Shown here: one piece after another, positions 7,712-15,257 of the stretch | Layout of the letters: every line of letters begins with the position of its first letter | How positions within the stretch are numbered: the stretch's first letter is position 1 | Source of the DNA: Aquirhabdus sp. | GTDB lineage: Bacteria > Pseudomonadota > Gammaproteobacteria > Pseudomonadales > Moraxellaceae | DNA: 15,257 bases | Assembly (NCBI GenBank): GCA_030150135.1 | Contig: JASLGO010000079.1 | Span: 1 to 15,257, forward strand | Reading direction: 5' to 3' | The notes under the pieces: generated by a model | What the model saw: the letters and a program-made list of their open reading frames with translations, nothing else | Told to the model about the DNA's origin: nothing | Databases searched by the model: none | Program-made: the position numbers and the translations under genes

Positions 7712-8120
7712 AAACCCATTAATCATTAACATCCGAAAGCAGCTGAATTGGCGTCAACGGTTCTTTTCCGATAGTTCTACCGCGCTGATGTGGGGCGTAT
7801 GGCTGTATCTTTGGCGCCCAATCGTCGTGATCTCCAGCGTACACGCCGTCACGCACCCAATCATTCACGTGGTTACAAAGATTTCACCCTCAACAATGGG
7901 CTATATCATCGCGACGGTGATCTGTGGTGCAGCAGGCTTATTGTTGTGGACTCTTTTACCAGCGCGTCGGGTCAAACCAATTGCCCACAAAACGCTAACC
8001 GACTATGCGCGTCATTTTCATCTGCCGAAGCAAGAAATCATTGCAGGCCGTGAAGCGAATATTTGTACGGTGTATCATGATGAGCAAGGCAGAATTATCG
8101 GTATTCGCCCTGAGAAATGA
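7704..8120 (+). CDS. pgaD: PNAG synthase accessory subunit PgaD
   Basis: Small inner-membrane partner of PgaC, needed for polymer synthesis and, in E. coli, for sensing cyclic di-GMP at the PgaC-PgaD interface. The 138-residue product has two membrane segments (about 27-47, ALMWGVWLYLWRPIVVISS; and 65-86, MGYIIATVICGAAGLLLWTLL) and a cytoplasmic C-terminal tail (HKTLTDYARHFHLPKQEI to the end). This two-helix layout and the position after pgaC support the call, since PgaD sequences are poorly conserved. Two ATGs are adjacent (7701 and 7704). GGAG lies seven bases before the second and only four before the first, so 7704 is chosen. The start overlaps the pgaC stop (ATGATGAGTAA), giving tight translational coupling. 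A terminator follows. Confidence 0.88.
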   Translation: MSKNPLIINIRKQLNWRQRFFSDSSTALMWGVWLYLWRPIVVISSVHAVTHPIIHVVTKISPSTMGYIIATVICGAAGLLLWTLLPARRVKPIAHKTLTDYARHFHLPKQEIIAGREANICTVYHDEQGRIIGIRPEK

Positions 8121-8132
8121 AATCACACATAC

Positions 8133-8163
8133 AAAAAAACCGCTCATCTTAAGCGGTTTTTTT
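8133..8163. terminator. Bidirectional terminator between pgaD and the monooxygenase gene
   Basis: A-tract (8133-8139), stem ACCGCT/AGCGGT (8139-8144 and 8152-8157), seven-base loop and T-tract (8157-8163) form a textbook intrinsic terminator that works on either strand. It ends the pgaBCD transcript and, read on the minus strand, the monooxygenase transcript whose stop is at 8183. Confidence 0.85.
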
Positions 8164-8182
8164 ATGATTCTGATTTCTCAAA

Positions 8183-9568
8183 TCAAGCTGATTTCAATAA
8201 CGTTGGACGACGTCTTGTAGAGAATTTTTTATATTCACGTTTTACGCCTTGTGGTGGCTTGCCAATATCGATCCCAGCCTTCTGCAATTCAGCTTTCAGG
8301 TCATTGCGATGACCATGATAATCCACTTCAACCGCATGACGCTGTCCGCCTTCAAATGGGAAATGTGGATTCTCAATTTCATACTGAATCGCTGCTTTCA
8401 TATTCGATGGACGTTTGTAATTACCTAAGATTTCTTGGCAAGCAATTTTTGCTTGGTAATCCGCGAGCGGCCAAATACAACCTATAGGCTGGAACAAGCC
8501 AATAAAATATAAATTGTCGTAATCTGCATGCATCATCTTGCGATATAGCGGAATTTTTTCCACATGCTGAAAATCGATAAACGTCTTATCAAAGAATGGA
8601 AACGTCGTCCAAAACCCTGTACACGCACAAATAATATCGAAACGCTCACGACTGCCATCAGTGAACTCGACCACCCCACCGTCCACGCGCTGAATCCCTT
8701 TACGCGGTTTAATTCGACCATGACGGATGAAATCAAATAAGTCTGAATTTGCCGTCGGATGCGCCGACAAAGGCAACCACTTTGGTTCTGGCAAGTTGTA
8801 CTGCTTGTAAGAACCTTGCAGCATGCGTAGTGTTTTTTTCAAAGCTAGGTTCTTTACATAAGCCGGCAATAAATTTGATTTTGAAGCAAATACATCCGTT
8901 GGCATTCCAAATAAAAACTTAGGCACAAACCACTGCGGACTGCGCATCGACAAGGAGACGCTGTTTGCGATACGCGCTGATTCAACCGCAACGTCACAGG
9001 CTGAATTTCCACCACCAATCACCAGCACATCTTTGCCACGCCATTCTTCATTTACACCTTTGAAGTCATGCGAGTGCATGAACTTGCCTGTAAATTTGCC
9101 ATTCAGCTCTGGATATTTTGGATTCCAATGGTGGCCATTTGACACCATCAACACATTAAAAATTTCTGATTGTTCTTTACCTTTAGCATCCGTGAAATCG
9201 ACTTTCCAATCACCCGAAGCAAGGCGGCTGACATGATTTACAGTGGTGTCAAAACGAATATGCTCATAGACACCGAAATGCTTGGCATATGACTCAAAAT
9301 ACGCCTGTAGCTGGTTATGTTTTGGGTAGTCGGGATAATTCTCTGGCATCGGGAAATCTTCATATTCCGACCAAACTTTAGAGCTGATGATATGAGTATT
9401 TTCATAAACACTAGAGTGCCCCGTTTTGGAATTAAATACCCAGTTTCCGCCGACCTTATCATTCTTCTCAAACAAAACGACATCCAGTCCAGCTTCGACA
9501 CAATTCTTGCCTGCGGTAATTCCACTAGGACCGGCACCTATCACACAAACACGTTTATTTGATTTCAC
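8183..9568 (-). CDS. Flavin-containing monooxygenase (FMO family), substrate unknown
   Basis: FAD- and NADPH-dependent monooxygenase that would insert one oxygen atom into a soft nucleophile (N or S) or related substrate; the substrate is not evident. The 461-residue product has the FAD-binding GAGPSG (11-16), the FMO signature FTGKFMHSHDF (159-169), the NADPH-binding GGGNSA (185-190) and the ACTGFW element (315-320) that links the domains. The signature has the FMO form FxGxxxHxxxF, not the Baeyer-Villiger form. The start is GTG at 9568, with AAGGA (9576-9580) seven bases upstream; the frame is open to a TTG at 9589 that has no such site. The basic C-terminal tail (YKKFSTRRRPTLLK) is unusual-looking but may be family-normal. 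It is separated from upstream fadD by a terminator and a repeat-rich gap, so it is probably a single-gene unit. Confidence 0.88.
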   Translation of the reverse strand: MKSNKRVCVIGAGPSGITAGKNCVEAGLDVVLFEKNDKVGGNWVFNSKTGHSSVYENTHIISSKVWSEYEDFPMPENYPDYPKHNQLQAYFESYAKHFGVYEHIRFDTTVNHVSRLASGDWKVDFTDAKGKEQSEIFNVLMVSNGHHWNPKYPELNGKFTGKFMHSHDFKGVNEEWRGKDVLVIGGGNSACDVAVESARIANSVSLSMRSPQWFVPKFLFGMPTDVFASKSNLLPAYVKNLALKKTLRMLQGSYKQYNLPEPKWLPLSAHPTANSDLFDFIRHGRIKPRKGIQRVDGGVVEFTDGSRERFDIICACTGFWTTFPFFDKTFIDFQHVEKIPLYRKMMHADYDNLYFIGLFQPIGCIWPLADYQAKIACQEILGNYKRPSNMKAAIQYEIENPHFPFEGGQRHAVEVDYHGHRNDLKAELQKAGIDIGKPPQGVKREYKKFSTRRRPTLLKSA

Positions 9569-9603
9569 TGCGTTATCCTTTTTAAGCAACCATTGAGATG
9601 ACT

Positions 9604-9615
9604 ATCGCATGCGAT
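9604..9615. promoter_or_regulatory. Perfect palindrome ATCGCATGCGAT upstream of the monooxygenase gene
   Basis: Twelve-base perfect palindrome, 36-47 bases upstream of the GTG start at 9568. With its flanking CT it matches the element at 4057-4070 upstream of cbpA at 13 of 14 positions. The position fits an operator for a dimeric regulator. The regulator is unknown. Confidence 0.4.
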
Positions 9616-9661
9616 GAATCAAGGGAAATCTTGTCGATCAACCATTTGCCCAAGACTAATA

Positions 9662-9700
9662 CGAATATATATTCGCATTCAATTCGCATTTAAATTGCAT
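9662..9700. repeat. Palindrome plus phased ATTCGCAT repeats upstream of the monooxygenase gene
   Basis: CGAATATATATTCG (9662-9675) is a perfect 14-base palindrome. It overlaps the first of two exact ATTCGCATT copies (9671-9679 and 9682-9690, 11 bases apart), with a degenerate ATTGCAT at 9694-9700. The one-turn spacing suggests cooperative protein binding on one DNA face. It lies about 95-130 bases upstream of the start codon at 9568. Confidence 0.45.
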
Positions 9701-9712
9701 CTGATCGCCCAT

Positions 9713-9740
9713 AAAAAAAGCAGCCAATCAGGCTGCTTTT
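9713..9740 (-). terminator. Intrinsic terminator of fadD
   Basis: Read on the minus strand, AAAAGCAGCC, a five-base loop (TGATT) and GGCTGCTTTT form a ten-base-pair stem running into seven Ts, 20 bases after the fadD stop codon. Strong, and nearly symmetrical on the other strand. Confidence 0.87.
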
Positions 9741-9760
9741 CTCTCCGAAACATCAGTAGA

Positions 9761-11434
9761 TCAATGGCGTAATTCTTTACGCAGAATCTTACCGACATTA
9801 CTCTTCGGTAGCTCAGTCATAAACTCAATGTACTTCGGACGTTTGTAGCCTGTCAGATTATCATTGATATACGCTTTCAGTTCGGCTTCCGTCAAACTCG
9901 GATCTTTTTTCACAACAAACAGTTTTGGCACTTCACCACTCTTTTCGTCTGGTACGCCAATTGCTGCAGCTTCAAGAACTTTTGGATTGTTGGTAATCAC
10001 TTCTTCAATTTCAGCTGGATAGACGTTAAAACCTGAAACCAAGATCATGTCTTTTTTACGATCAACGATCTTGATATAGCCACGTTCATCCATCACACCA
10101 ATATCACCCGTACGGAAGTAACCATCTGCTGTCATGACTTTCGCGGTCTCATCTGGACGCTGCCAATAGCCTTTCATGACTTGAGGTCCGCGAATCGAAA
10201 TTTCGCCACGCTCACCCATAGGCACTTCTTTGCCATCATCATCCAACATTGCCACGTCAGTCGATGGGAATGGAATACCGATCGTGCCAGTATACGCTGT
10301 AATATTGACAGGATTTGCGGTTGCAGCTGGAGATGTTTCCGATAAACCATACGCTTCTACAATTGGTTTTCCTGTGACTTTTTGCCATGCCGCTGCGGTT
10401 GAGGGCAAAACCGCCATCCCGCCACCCAGTGCTAATTTCAGGTTTGAGAAATCTACTTTCTGGAAGTCTTCGTTATTGACCAATGCATTAAACAATGTAT
10501 TTACAGCAGGTAAAATCGTCGGTTTATACAATGCAATTTCTTTAACCAAACCTGGAATATCACGCGGATTTGGAACCAAAACCGTCAACATCCCTTTTTG
10601 TATGCCCCACATCGCGCACACTGTTAATGCAAAGATATGGTACAGCGGCAACGCACAAAGAATTGCGCCTTGTTCTTTTTCATCTTCCGCGCTAAATACA
10701 GAGCTAAAGAACGCATCTGCTTGCAGGACATTACTCACCAGATTGGAATGCGTGAGTTCTGCACCTTTTGAAACGCCAGTGGTACCACCAGTATATTGCA
10801 GCACAGCAGTATCACTTAAACCGACGATCGGGCGCTTATATTTGCGAGCACTGACTTTACCCAGTGCATCTTTGAAGCTGACTGAACCTGCAATCGACCA
10901 ACTTGGCACTTGCTTGCGTACGTTACGTACCACAAAATTGACGATCGTCCCTTTCACCAGACCCAACATCTCACCCACGCTTGCCACAAGAACATGCTTC
11001 ACAGGGGTGTTGGCAACGACTTCTTGCAAAGTGGATGCAAAATTCTCAAGTACGATAATGACTTCCGCACCAGAATCTTTCAATTGATGCTCAAGTTCGC
11101 GCGCAGTATAGAGTGGATTCACATTCACCAAGACATAACCCGCACGTAAAATTGCAAGCACCGAAATCGGATACTGCAACACGTTCGGCATCATCACTGC
11201 AACACGTGCGCCTTTTTTAAGACCTAATGACTGCAAATATGCAGCAAACTGGCGGCTATTTTTATCCAGTTCGTTATAGGTCATCCGTTTTTCCATACAG
11301 ACAAACGCATCACGCTTGCCATACAGTTGTATCGCACGTTCAAACTGATCAATGAGTGAGGTATTGCTCGCAGGCAATACTATTTCGTGTGGTGTCCCTG
11401 CGGGATATGAATCAAACCAAGGCTTATTCGTCAT
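9761..11434 (-). CDS. fadD: Long-chain fatty acid-CoA ligase FadD
   Basis: Activates fatty acids to acyl-CoA through an acyl-AMP intermediate at the cytoplasmic membrane face, the entry step to beta-oxidation and to reuse of fatty acids in lipids. The 557-residue product is the usual FadD length. It shows the ATP-binding loop YTGGTTGVSKG (214-224), the adenylate motif YGLSET (362-367), the fatty-acyl-CoA-synthetase signature from DGYFRTGD to VDRKK (438-461), the GFNVYPAEIE hinge region, and the C-terminal catalytic lysine in NVGKIL (K549). The start is ATG at 11434, with a purine-rich GAGAGA about seven bases upstream. It stands alone: a 342-bp gap separates it from parC and a terminator follows. 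Acyl chain preference cannot be read from sequence. Confidence 0.95.
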   Translation of the reverse strand: MTNKPWFDSYPAGTPHEIVLPASNTSLIDQFERAIQLYGKRDAFVCMEKRMTYNELDKNSRQFAAYLQSLGLKKGARVAVMMPNVLQYPISVLAILRAGYVLVNVNPLYTARELEHQLKDSGAEVIIVLENFASTLQEVVANTPVKHVLVASVGEMLGLVKGTIVNFVVRNVRKQVPSWSIAGSVSFKDALGKVSARKYKRPIVGLSDTAVLQYTGGTTGVSKGAELTHSNLVSNVLQADAFFSSVFSAEDEKEQGAILCALPLYHIFALTVCAMWGIQKGMLTVLVPNPRDIPGLVKEIALYKPTILPAVNTLFNALVNNEDFQKVDFSNLKLALGGGMAVLPSTAAAWQKVTGKPIVEAYGLSETSPAATANPVNITAYTGTIGIPFPSTDVAMLDDDGKEVPMGERGEISIRGPQVMKGYWQRPDETAKVMTADGYFRTGDIGVMDERGYIKIVDRKKDMILVSGFNVYPAEIEEVITNNPKVLEAAAIGVPDEKSGEVPKLFVVKKDPSLTEAELKAYINDNLTGYKRPKYIEFMTELPKSNVGKILRKELRH

Positions 11435-11597
11435 ACTGATTCTCTCTTCGTTTGTACATTCAAATTTGATTATTTAACGAGATTCATAAAAATCGCTATT
11501 AATCGGGCATTGGTTTTTAAAACTAAGATACATTGACATTTGATTTTGCCATCAAAAATTCTGCGTGAGATCAAACGTCAATACGCCCTATCTTTAT

Positions 11598-11614
11598 TTC
11601 TATATTTTATAGAA
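11598..11614. promoter_or_regulatory. Inverted repeat TTCTATA-TTT-TATAGAA upstream of fadD
   Basis: Perfect seven-base arms around TTT, overlapping the A/T-rich stretch that could serve as the fadD -10 region, about 165-180 bases upstream of the start codon. A candidate operator, though pure A/T symmetry can arise by chance. Confidence 0.3.
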
Positions 11615-11704
11615 TAAAAATTTCGCGCAACTTAACAAAAAAAGCGCACAATCACATTAGCAGGATCAATCAAAAGCATGACCGATTCGTCACTACACAT
11701 CCAT

Positions 11705-11724
11705 GTGATTTAATATTAAGTCAC
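11705..11724. promoter_or_regulatory. Near-perfect 20-base palindrome between parC and fadD
   Basis: GTGATTTAAT followed by ATTAAGTCAC is symmetrical except for one base pair position. It lies 53 bases past the parC stop and about 270 bases upstream of fadD. No T-run follows on the minus strand, so a protein-binding site is more likely than a terminator. Confidence 0.35.
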
Positions 11725-11776
11725 TTTCGAGTCTAACCCATTCCACCGCAAAACCACAGCAAGCATCACAAAAACG

Positions 11777-13993
11777 CTACGCCATTTGCATGCTTTCAGC
11801 TTTCTGATAACCGCGAGGCAGCAAATGACCGCGCTGACCACGTTTACCCGAATAATGCGCCACATCAGCTTCTTTTAGCGTGAGCGGACGTGAACCCGAC
11901 ATGACCACGAGCGACGCGCCTGCAACTAAACCAACCATGGCACGGACTGTTTCATGGCTTTCTAACGCAATCAGCTTATTGCCTTTACCTCGATTCATCA
12001 CAGGCAAATCTGCAAGTGGGTAAATCAATAAACGCCCACTCGACGACAACACCGCAATGCGATCAGCATCGGCTGGCAATGACAAGACAGGCATTAACTC
12101 ACTACCCTCGGTCAATGTCACCACGGTCTTACCCGCCTTCACGGTACTATCTAAAGCTGACATCGTACTGACAAAACCATAGCCCTGATTACTTGCCAAT
12201 AGAATAGACTGCGTATCTTCACCCATCACGACTTCGACAAAACGCGAACCCGCAGGTGGCGCCAGTTTGGTCGTTACAGGCTCACCTTGTCCACGCGCGG
12301 AAGGCAAATTGGCTGCGGGTAATGCATAACTACGACCTGTGTTGTCGAGTAAATAGACGCGCTGATTACTCTTGCCTGTACAATGACTTAAATATTCATC
12401 ACCTGCTCGATAATTCAACGCTTTTACATCAATATCCGTGCCTTTAGCCGCACGAATCCAGCCTGAATGTGACAACACTACCGTGATCGCTTCGGCTGGT
12501 GTCAAATCGGATTCTTTTAACTCAACCGCTTCCTCACGTTGCACGATCGGTGAGCGACGATCATCTCCGTGTTTTTTTGCATCTTCTTGTAGTTCTTCAA
12601 TAATCAAACCTTTAAGCAGTTCTGGATTATTCAAATAGCCACGAATTTTTGCAGCCTGTAACTCAAGTTCTTCTTGCTCACGGCGGATTTCCATCTCTTC
12701 CAATTTCGCCAAATGACGCAATTTCAAATCCAGAATCGCATCAGCTTGAATCTCGGTCAGACCAAAATGCGCCATCAACTCCGCACGTGGGTGATCTTCC
12801 TCACGAATAATCCGAATGACCGTATCAATATCCAAATACGCAATCAACAAACCGCCCAAGATATGCAGGCGTTTCTCGATTTTCTCTAAAGAATGACTTA
12901 AACGGCGGCGAACTGTTTCTTGGCGATAGTCCAGCCATTCAAGTAACACTGTCCGAATCGACTTCACCTGCGGACGACCATTCAGCCCAATCATATTCAG
13001 ATTGACGCTATAACTGCTTTCGAGCTTAGTCGTCGCAAATAAATGACTCATGACCGCATCTGCATCCACGCGATTTGAACGCAGAATAATCACAATCCGT
13101 GTTGGATTCTCATGATCAGATTCATCACGCAAATCCGTAATCAAAGGCAGTTTTTTCGCCTGCATTTGTTCAGCAATTTGGGCAATAACTTTCGCACCAG
13201 ACACCTGATACGGCAAATCGGTAATGACAATCTCGCCTTTTTCCACATGATAAATCGCACGGGAGCGATAGCTACCACGTCCAGTCATCTGGATTTTCAG
13301 GAGATCTTCTGGGCTGCTAATAATTTCAGCGCGCGTTGGCAAATCAGGACCAGGAATATAAGTCGCAAGTTTTTCATCCGATAAATTCGGATTTTTTAGC
13401 AGAGCAATCGTACCTTTGACCACTTCACGCAGATTATGCGGTGGAATATCTGTCGCCATCCCAACCGCAATACCCATCGTACCGTTCAGCAAAATATTGG
13501 GTAAGCGCGCAGGCAAGGTCACAGGTTCTTGCAATGAACCATCAAAATTATCTTGCCACTCGGTTGTCCCCTGACCCAATTCATTGAGCAACAGCTCACT
13601 ATAAGCGGACAACTTCGCTTCGGTATAACGCATTGCCGCAAAGGACTTCGGATCATCAGGCGAACCCCAATTCCCTTGTCCATCGACGAGTGGATAGCGA
13701 TAGCTAAAAGGCTGTGCCATCAGCACCATTGCTTCATAACATGCACTATCACCATGTGGATGATATTTACCGAGAACGTCACCGACCGTACGCGCGGATT
13801 TTTTGGGTTTACCAGAGTTTTTTAGACCCAGCTCACTCATCGCATAGACGATACGACGTTGTACAGGTTTCAGACCATCAGCAACATGCGGCAAAGCACG
13901 ATCCATGATGACGTACATGGCGTAATTCAGGTAAGCCTGTTCGGTAAACTCGGCAACCGACCGACTTTCGGTCGCAAGGTTAAGATTGCTCAT
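11777..13993 (-). CDS. parC: DNA topoisomerase IV subunit A
   Basis: Breakage-reunion subunit of topoisomerase IV, which with ParE unlinks replicated chromosomes and relaxes supercoils. The 738-residue product has the N-terminal winged-helix/tower domain with [25 protein letters not shown] and the catalytic tyrosine Y123 in AAMRYTEAK, a coiled-coil gate region (about 365-480), and a C-terminal DNA-wrapping beta-propeller region (about 495-738; [30 protein letters not shown]). Length matches ParC and is shorter than GyrA. In the quinolone-resistance region, positions equivalent to E. coli S80 and E84 are S83 and E87, the unsubstituted residues. The start is ATG at 13993 with only a weak GGAT ribosome site. 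The gene lies downstream of the ankyrin gene and parE on the same strand. Confidence 0.97.
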   Translation of the reverse strand: MSNLNLATESRSVAEFTEQAYLNYAMYVIMDRALPHVADGLKPVQRRIVYAMSELGLKNSGKPKKSARTVGDVLGKYHPHGDSACYEAMVLMAQPFSYRYPLVDGQGNWGSPDDPKSFAAMRYTEAKLSAYSELLLNELGQGTTEWQDNFDGSLQEPVTLPARLPNILLNGTMGIAVGMATDIPPHNLREVVKGTIALLKNPNLSDEKLATYIPGPDLPTRAEIISSPEDLLKIQMTGRGSYRSRAIYHVEKGEIVITDLPYQVSGAKVIAQIAEQMQAKKLPLITDLRDESDHENPTRIVIILRSNRVDADAVMSHLFATTKLESSYSVNLNMIGLNGRPQVKSIRTVLLEWLDYRQETVRRRLSHSLEKIEKRLHILGGLLIAYLDIDTVIRIIREEDHPRAELMAHFGLTEIQADAILDLKLRHLAKLEEMEIRREQEELELQAAKIRGYLNNPELLKGLIIEELQEDAKKHGDDRRSPIVQREEAVELKESDLTPAEAITVVLSHSGWIRAAKGTDIDVKALNYRAGDEYLSHCTGKSNQRVYLLDNTGRSYALPAANLPSARGQGEPVTTKLAPPAGSRFVEVVMGEDTQSILLASNQGYGFVSTMSALDSTVKAGKTVVTLTEGSELMPVLSLPADADRIAVLSSSGRLLIYPLADLPVMNRGKGNKLIALESHETVRAMVGLVAGASLVVMSGSRPLTLKEADVAHYSGKRGQRGHLLPRGYQKAESMQMA

Positions 13994-14135
13994 GCGCTAT
14001 CCATTTCAATGATATTGAATTTTTCTAATCACATGACCCACTTCAACAATGAGTCATCCATCCAATTCAAAAAAGACCATGAGAAAGTCATACAAATAGA
14101 CCTTCTCAACTCTGACCTAACGTAATAACGAAACT

Positions 14136-14684
14136 TTATTTCGCCAAAAACTCAGCCGTTGTCAATGCGCCATGTTTACGCAATAGCTCAACGGTTTCAC
14201 GTTCTTCTGGCAAAGCTTGATCCCAATCAATCAAGTCATAATCCACATCAAAATACAAATCACAAATCGAAGACAGAATCGTCATACCTTCGTCGTCACG
14301 CTTATTCGGATCAACTTTATGATCGAGTAAAGTCTGCACAACGGGTACGCAAGCAGCACTTGCGGCATCCCATAATGGCCCAAAAAATTCTTCTGCATCC
14401 CAGAGATGCAAATTCGCCTTCGCATCAATCAACGCCTGCAAGATCGCCTGATAAGGAGCAAGCAAACGACCTTTCTGTTCTTCGTTGAGAGGCTCTTCAG
14501 ATTCATAACCATTGAGTACAGCTTCCCACCAGTCAAACAAACGATCACAAATTTGTGTTGCTGGTGGGCCATATTCTTCATCAATAAAATTAGGATCAAT
14601 ACCTTGCGCCAGCAAAGCTTTGACCTGTTCAACATCAAGCGCTTGAATTGCCGCAGTCAGTGCAGCTTGTTGATCAGTGATCAT
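14136..14684 (-). CDS. Small ankyrin-repeat protein between parE and parC
   Basis: Cytoplasmic protein of 182 residues with ankyrin-type helices and no signal peptide or membrane segment. The first repeat-like unit is LTAAIQALDVEQVKALLAQGIDPN (9-32). A second, degenerate unit follows around YQAILQALIDAKANLHLWD (78-96), then a clearer one, LWDAASAACVPVVQTLLDHKVDPNKRDDEGMT (104-135), and a capping helix ETVELLRKHGA (163-173). An acidic, tryptophan-rich insert (about 43-75) separates the first two. Ankyrin repeats bind other proteins; no partner is evident. AGAGA lies about eight bases ahead of the ATG at 14684. It is co-oriented with parE (58-bp gap) and parC (142-bp gap), so it may share a transcript with the topoisomerase IV genes. 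Function unknown. Confidence 0.85.
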   Translation of the reverse strand: MITDQQAALTAAIQALDVEQVKALLAQGIDPNFIDEEYGPPATQICDRLFDWWEAVLNGYESEEPLNEEQKGRLLAPYQAILQALIDAKANLHLWDAEEFFGPLWDAASAACVPVVQTLLDHKVDPNKRDDEGMTILSSICDLYFDVDYDLIDWDQALPEERETVELLRKHGALTTAEFLAK

Positions 14685-14742
14685 ATTCGTTTCTCTATAA
14701 ATGAATGAATCAATCAGACCTATACATGATCAATCAAAATGA

Positions 14743-15257
14743 TTAAACCATGATGTCCGCTAAATTACCTTTATCTTCCAGCCACGTCTTGCGATCTGGC
14801 GCACGTTTCTTGGCCAAAAGTTTATCCAATAAATGAGTCGTCATCTGTGTATCATCCAAATCCAGTTGCACCAATCTCCGTGTATCTGGATCCATTGTCG
14901 TTTCACGCAATTGCAAAGGATTCATTTCACCCAATCCTTTAAATCGGGTGATTTGCGGGGCTTTGCCTTTGATTTTTGAAAGAATACCCTGCAACTCCTC
15001 ATCATCGAGCGCATAGAACACATCTTTGCCCGCATCAATCCGATACAACGGTGGCATAGCGACAAACAAATGTCCCTGCTCAATCAATGCAGGAAAATGC
15101 TTCACAAATAGCGCACAAAGCAACGTCGCGATGTGTAATCCATCCGAATCCGCATCCGCCAAGATACAAATCTTGCCATAGCGAAGCTCTGATAAATCAT
15201 CACTACCGGGATCAACGCCGATGGCAATCGCAATATCATGTACCTCTTGCGAAGCCA
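14743..15257 (-). CDS. parE: DNA topoisomerase IV subunit B, C-terminal part (runs off the window)
   Basis: ATPase subunit of topoisomerase IV; this fragment holds the last 170 residues. It begins inside the TOPRIM domain with ELRYGKICILADADSDGLHI, where the DADSD triad binds the magnesium used in strand cleavage, and continues through GHLFVAMPPLYRI and the conserved RFKGLGEMNPLQLRETTMDP stretch to the C-terminal IMV. The LRYGKICILADADSDGLHIATLL wording, with no GyrB-type C-terminal insert in this part, marks ParE rather than GyrB, and the nearby parC agrees. The frame enters the window at its right edge two bases into a codon, so the N-terminal ATPase and transducer domains lie outside. Confidence 0.96.
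   Translation of the reverse strand, partial: ASQEVHDIAIAIGVDPGSDDLSELRYGKICILADADSDGLHIATLLCALFVKHFPALIEQGHLFVAMPPLYRIDAGKDVFYALDDEELQGILSKIKGKAPQITRFKGLGEMNPLQLRETTMDPDTRRLVQLDLDDTQMTTHLLDKLLAKKRAPDRKTWLEDKGNLADIMV

Larger units (their letters stand above)
11435..11776. other. Intergenic gap between parC and fadD
   Basis: No gene found in this 342-bp AT-rich gap. It should contain the fadD promoter (minus strand); the region around 11600-11640 is A/T-rich with -10-like TATAAA and TAAAAT, but no convincing spacing to a -35 was found. No clear parC terminator is visible. It contains an inverted repeat at 11598-11614 and a near-palindrome at 11705-11724. Confidence 0.6.

Noticed and set aside
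8183..9568. Annotation of the flavoprotein as AlmA (long-chain alkane monooxygenase)
   Set aside because: The N-terminus and the signature FTGKFMHSHDF are of the FMO type; AlmA as I know it has a Baeyer-Villiger-like N-terminus and greater length.
10230..11087. 285-residue open frame on the plus strand
   Set aside because: It lies wholly antisense to fadD, which has every family motif intact. The antisense product has no recognisable domain and no ribosome site; a shadow frame.
11826..13806. Quinolone-resistance substitution in ParC
   Set aside because: The positions equivalent to E. coli S80 and E84 are still serine (S83) and glutamate (E87), so no classic resistance change is present.

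Overview
The window looks like ordinary chromosomal DNA from a gammaproteobacterium, most likely Acinetobacter or another Moraxellaceae. This rests on protein character: a 738-residue ParC, a FadD-type ligase, a PgaBCD operon, and moderately AT-rich coding DNA with A/T-rich intergenic gaps. Genus assignment is an inference; no rRNA or tRNA gene is present to settle it. I see no insertion sequence, integrase, phage gene or CRISPR array.

Layout, left to right. (1) The 5' end of gltX (glutamyl-tRNA synthetase) on the minus strand, running out of the window. (2) A plus-strand gene for a small secreted beta-barrel-like protein of the 'phenol MetA' outer-membrane type, convergent with (3) a minus-strand series cbpA, cbpM, an OsmC-family gene and a HAD-IIA phosphatase: a DnaJ-type co-chaperone, its modulator, a probable thiol peroxidase-fold protein and a small-molecule phosphatase. 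(4) A 441-bp divergent regulatory region rich in short repeats, then pgaB-pgaC-pgaD on the plus strand, ending in a strong hairpin terminator. These make and partly deacetylate poly-N-acetylglucosamine (PNAG), an adhesive biofilm polysaccharide. The outer-membrane exporter gene pgaA, normally first in this operon, is not here. (5) On the minus strand a flavin-containing monooxygenase, preceded by a gap with palindromes and phased repeats. (6) fadD (acyl-CoA synthetase) with its own terminator. (7) parC, an ankyrin-repeat gene and the 3' end of parE; the two topoisomerase IV subunits are co-oriented with the ankyrin gene between them.

How the genes fit together: PgaC/PgaD polymerise and export PNAG across the inner membrane, and PgaB deacetylates and processes it in the periplasm. 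ParC and ParE form the A2B2 topoisomerase IV that unlinks daughter chromosomes. CbpA supplies J-domain co-chaperone activity to DnaK and CbpM restrains it. The rest are single-function metabolic genes.

The points most worth a second look are the PgaA-less pga operon with a PgaB that lacks a lipobox, the phased repeats and palindromes in the cbpA/pgaB and fadD/monooxygenase gaps (including one motif shared by two promoters), and the ankyrin gene inside the parE-parC locus. I found no convincing new multi-gene system.
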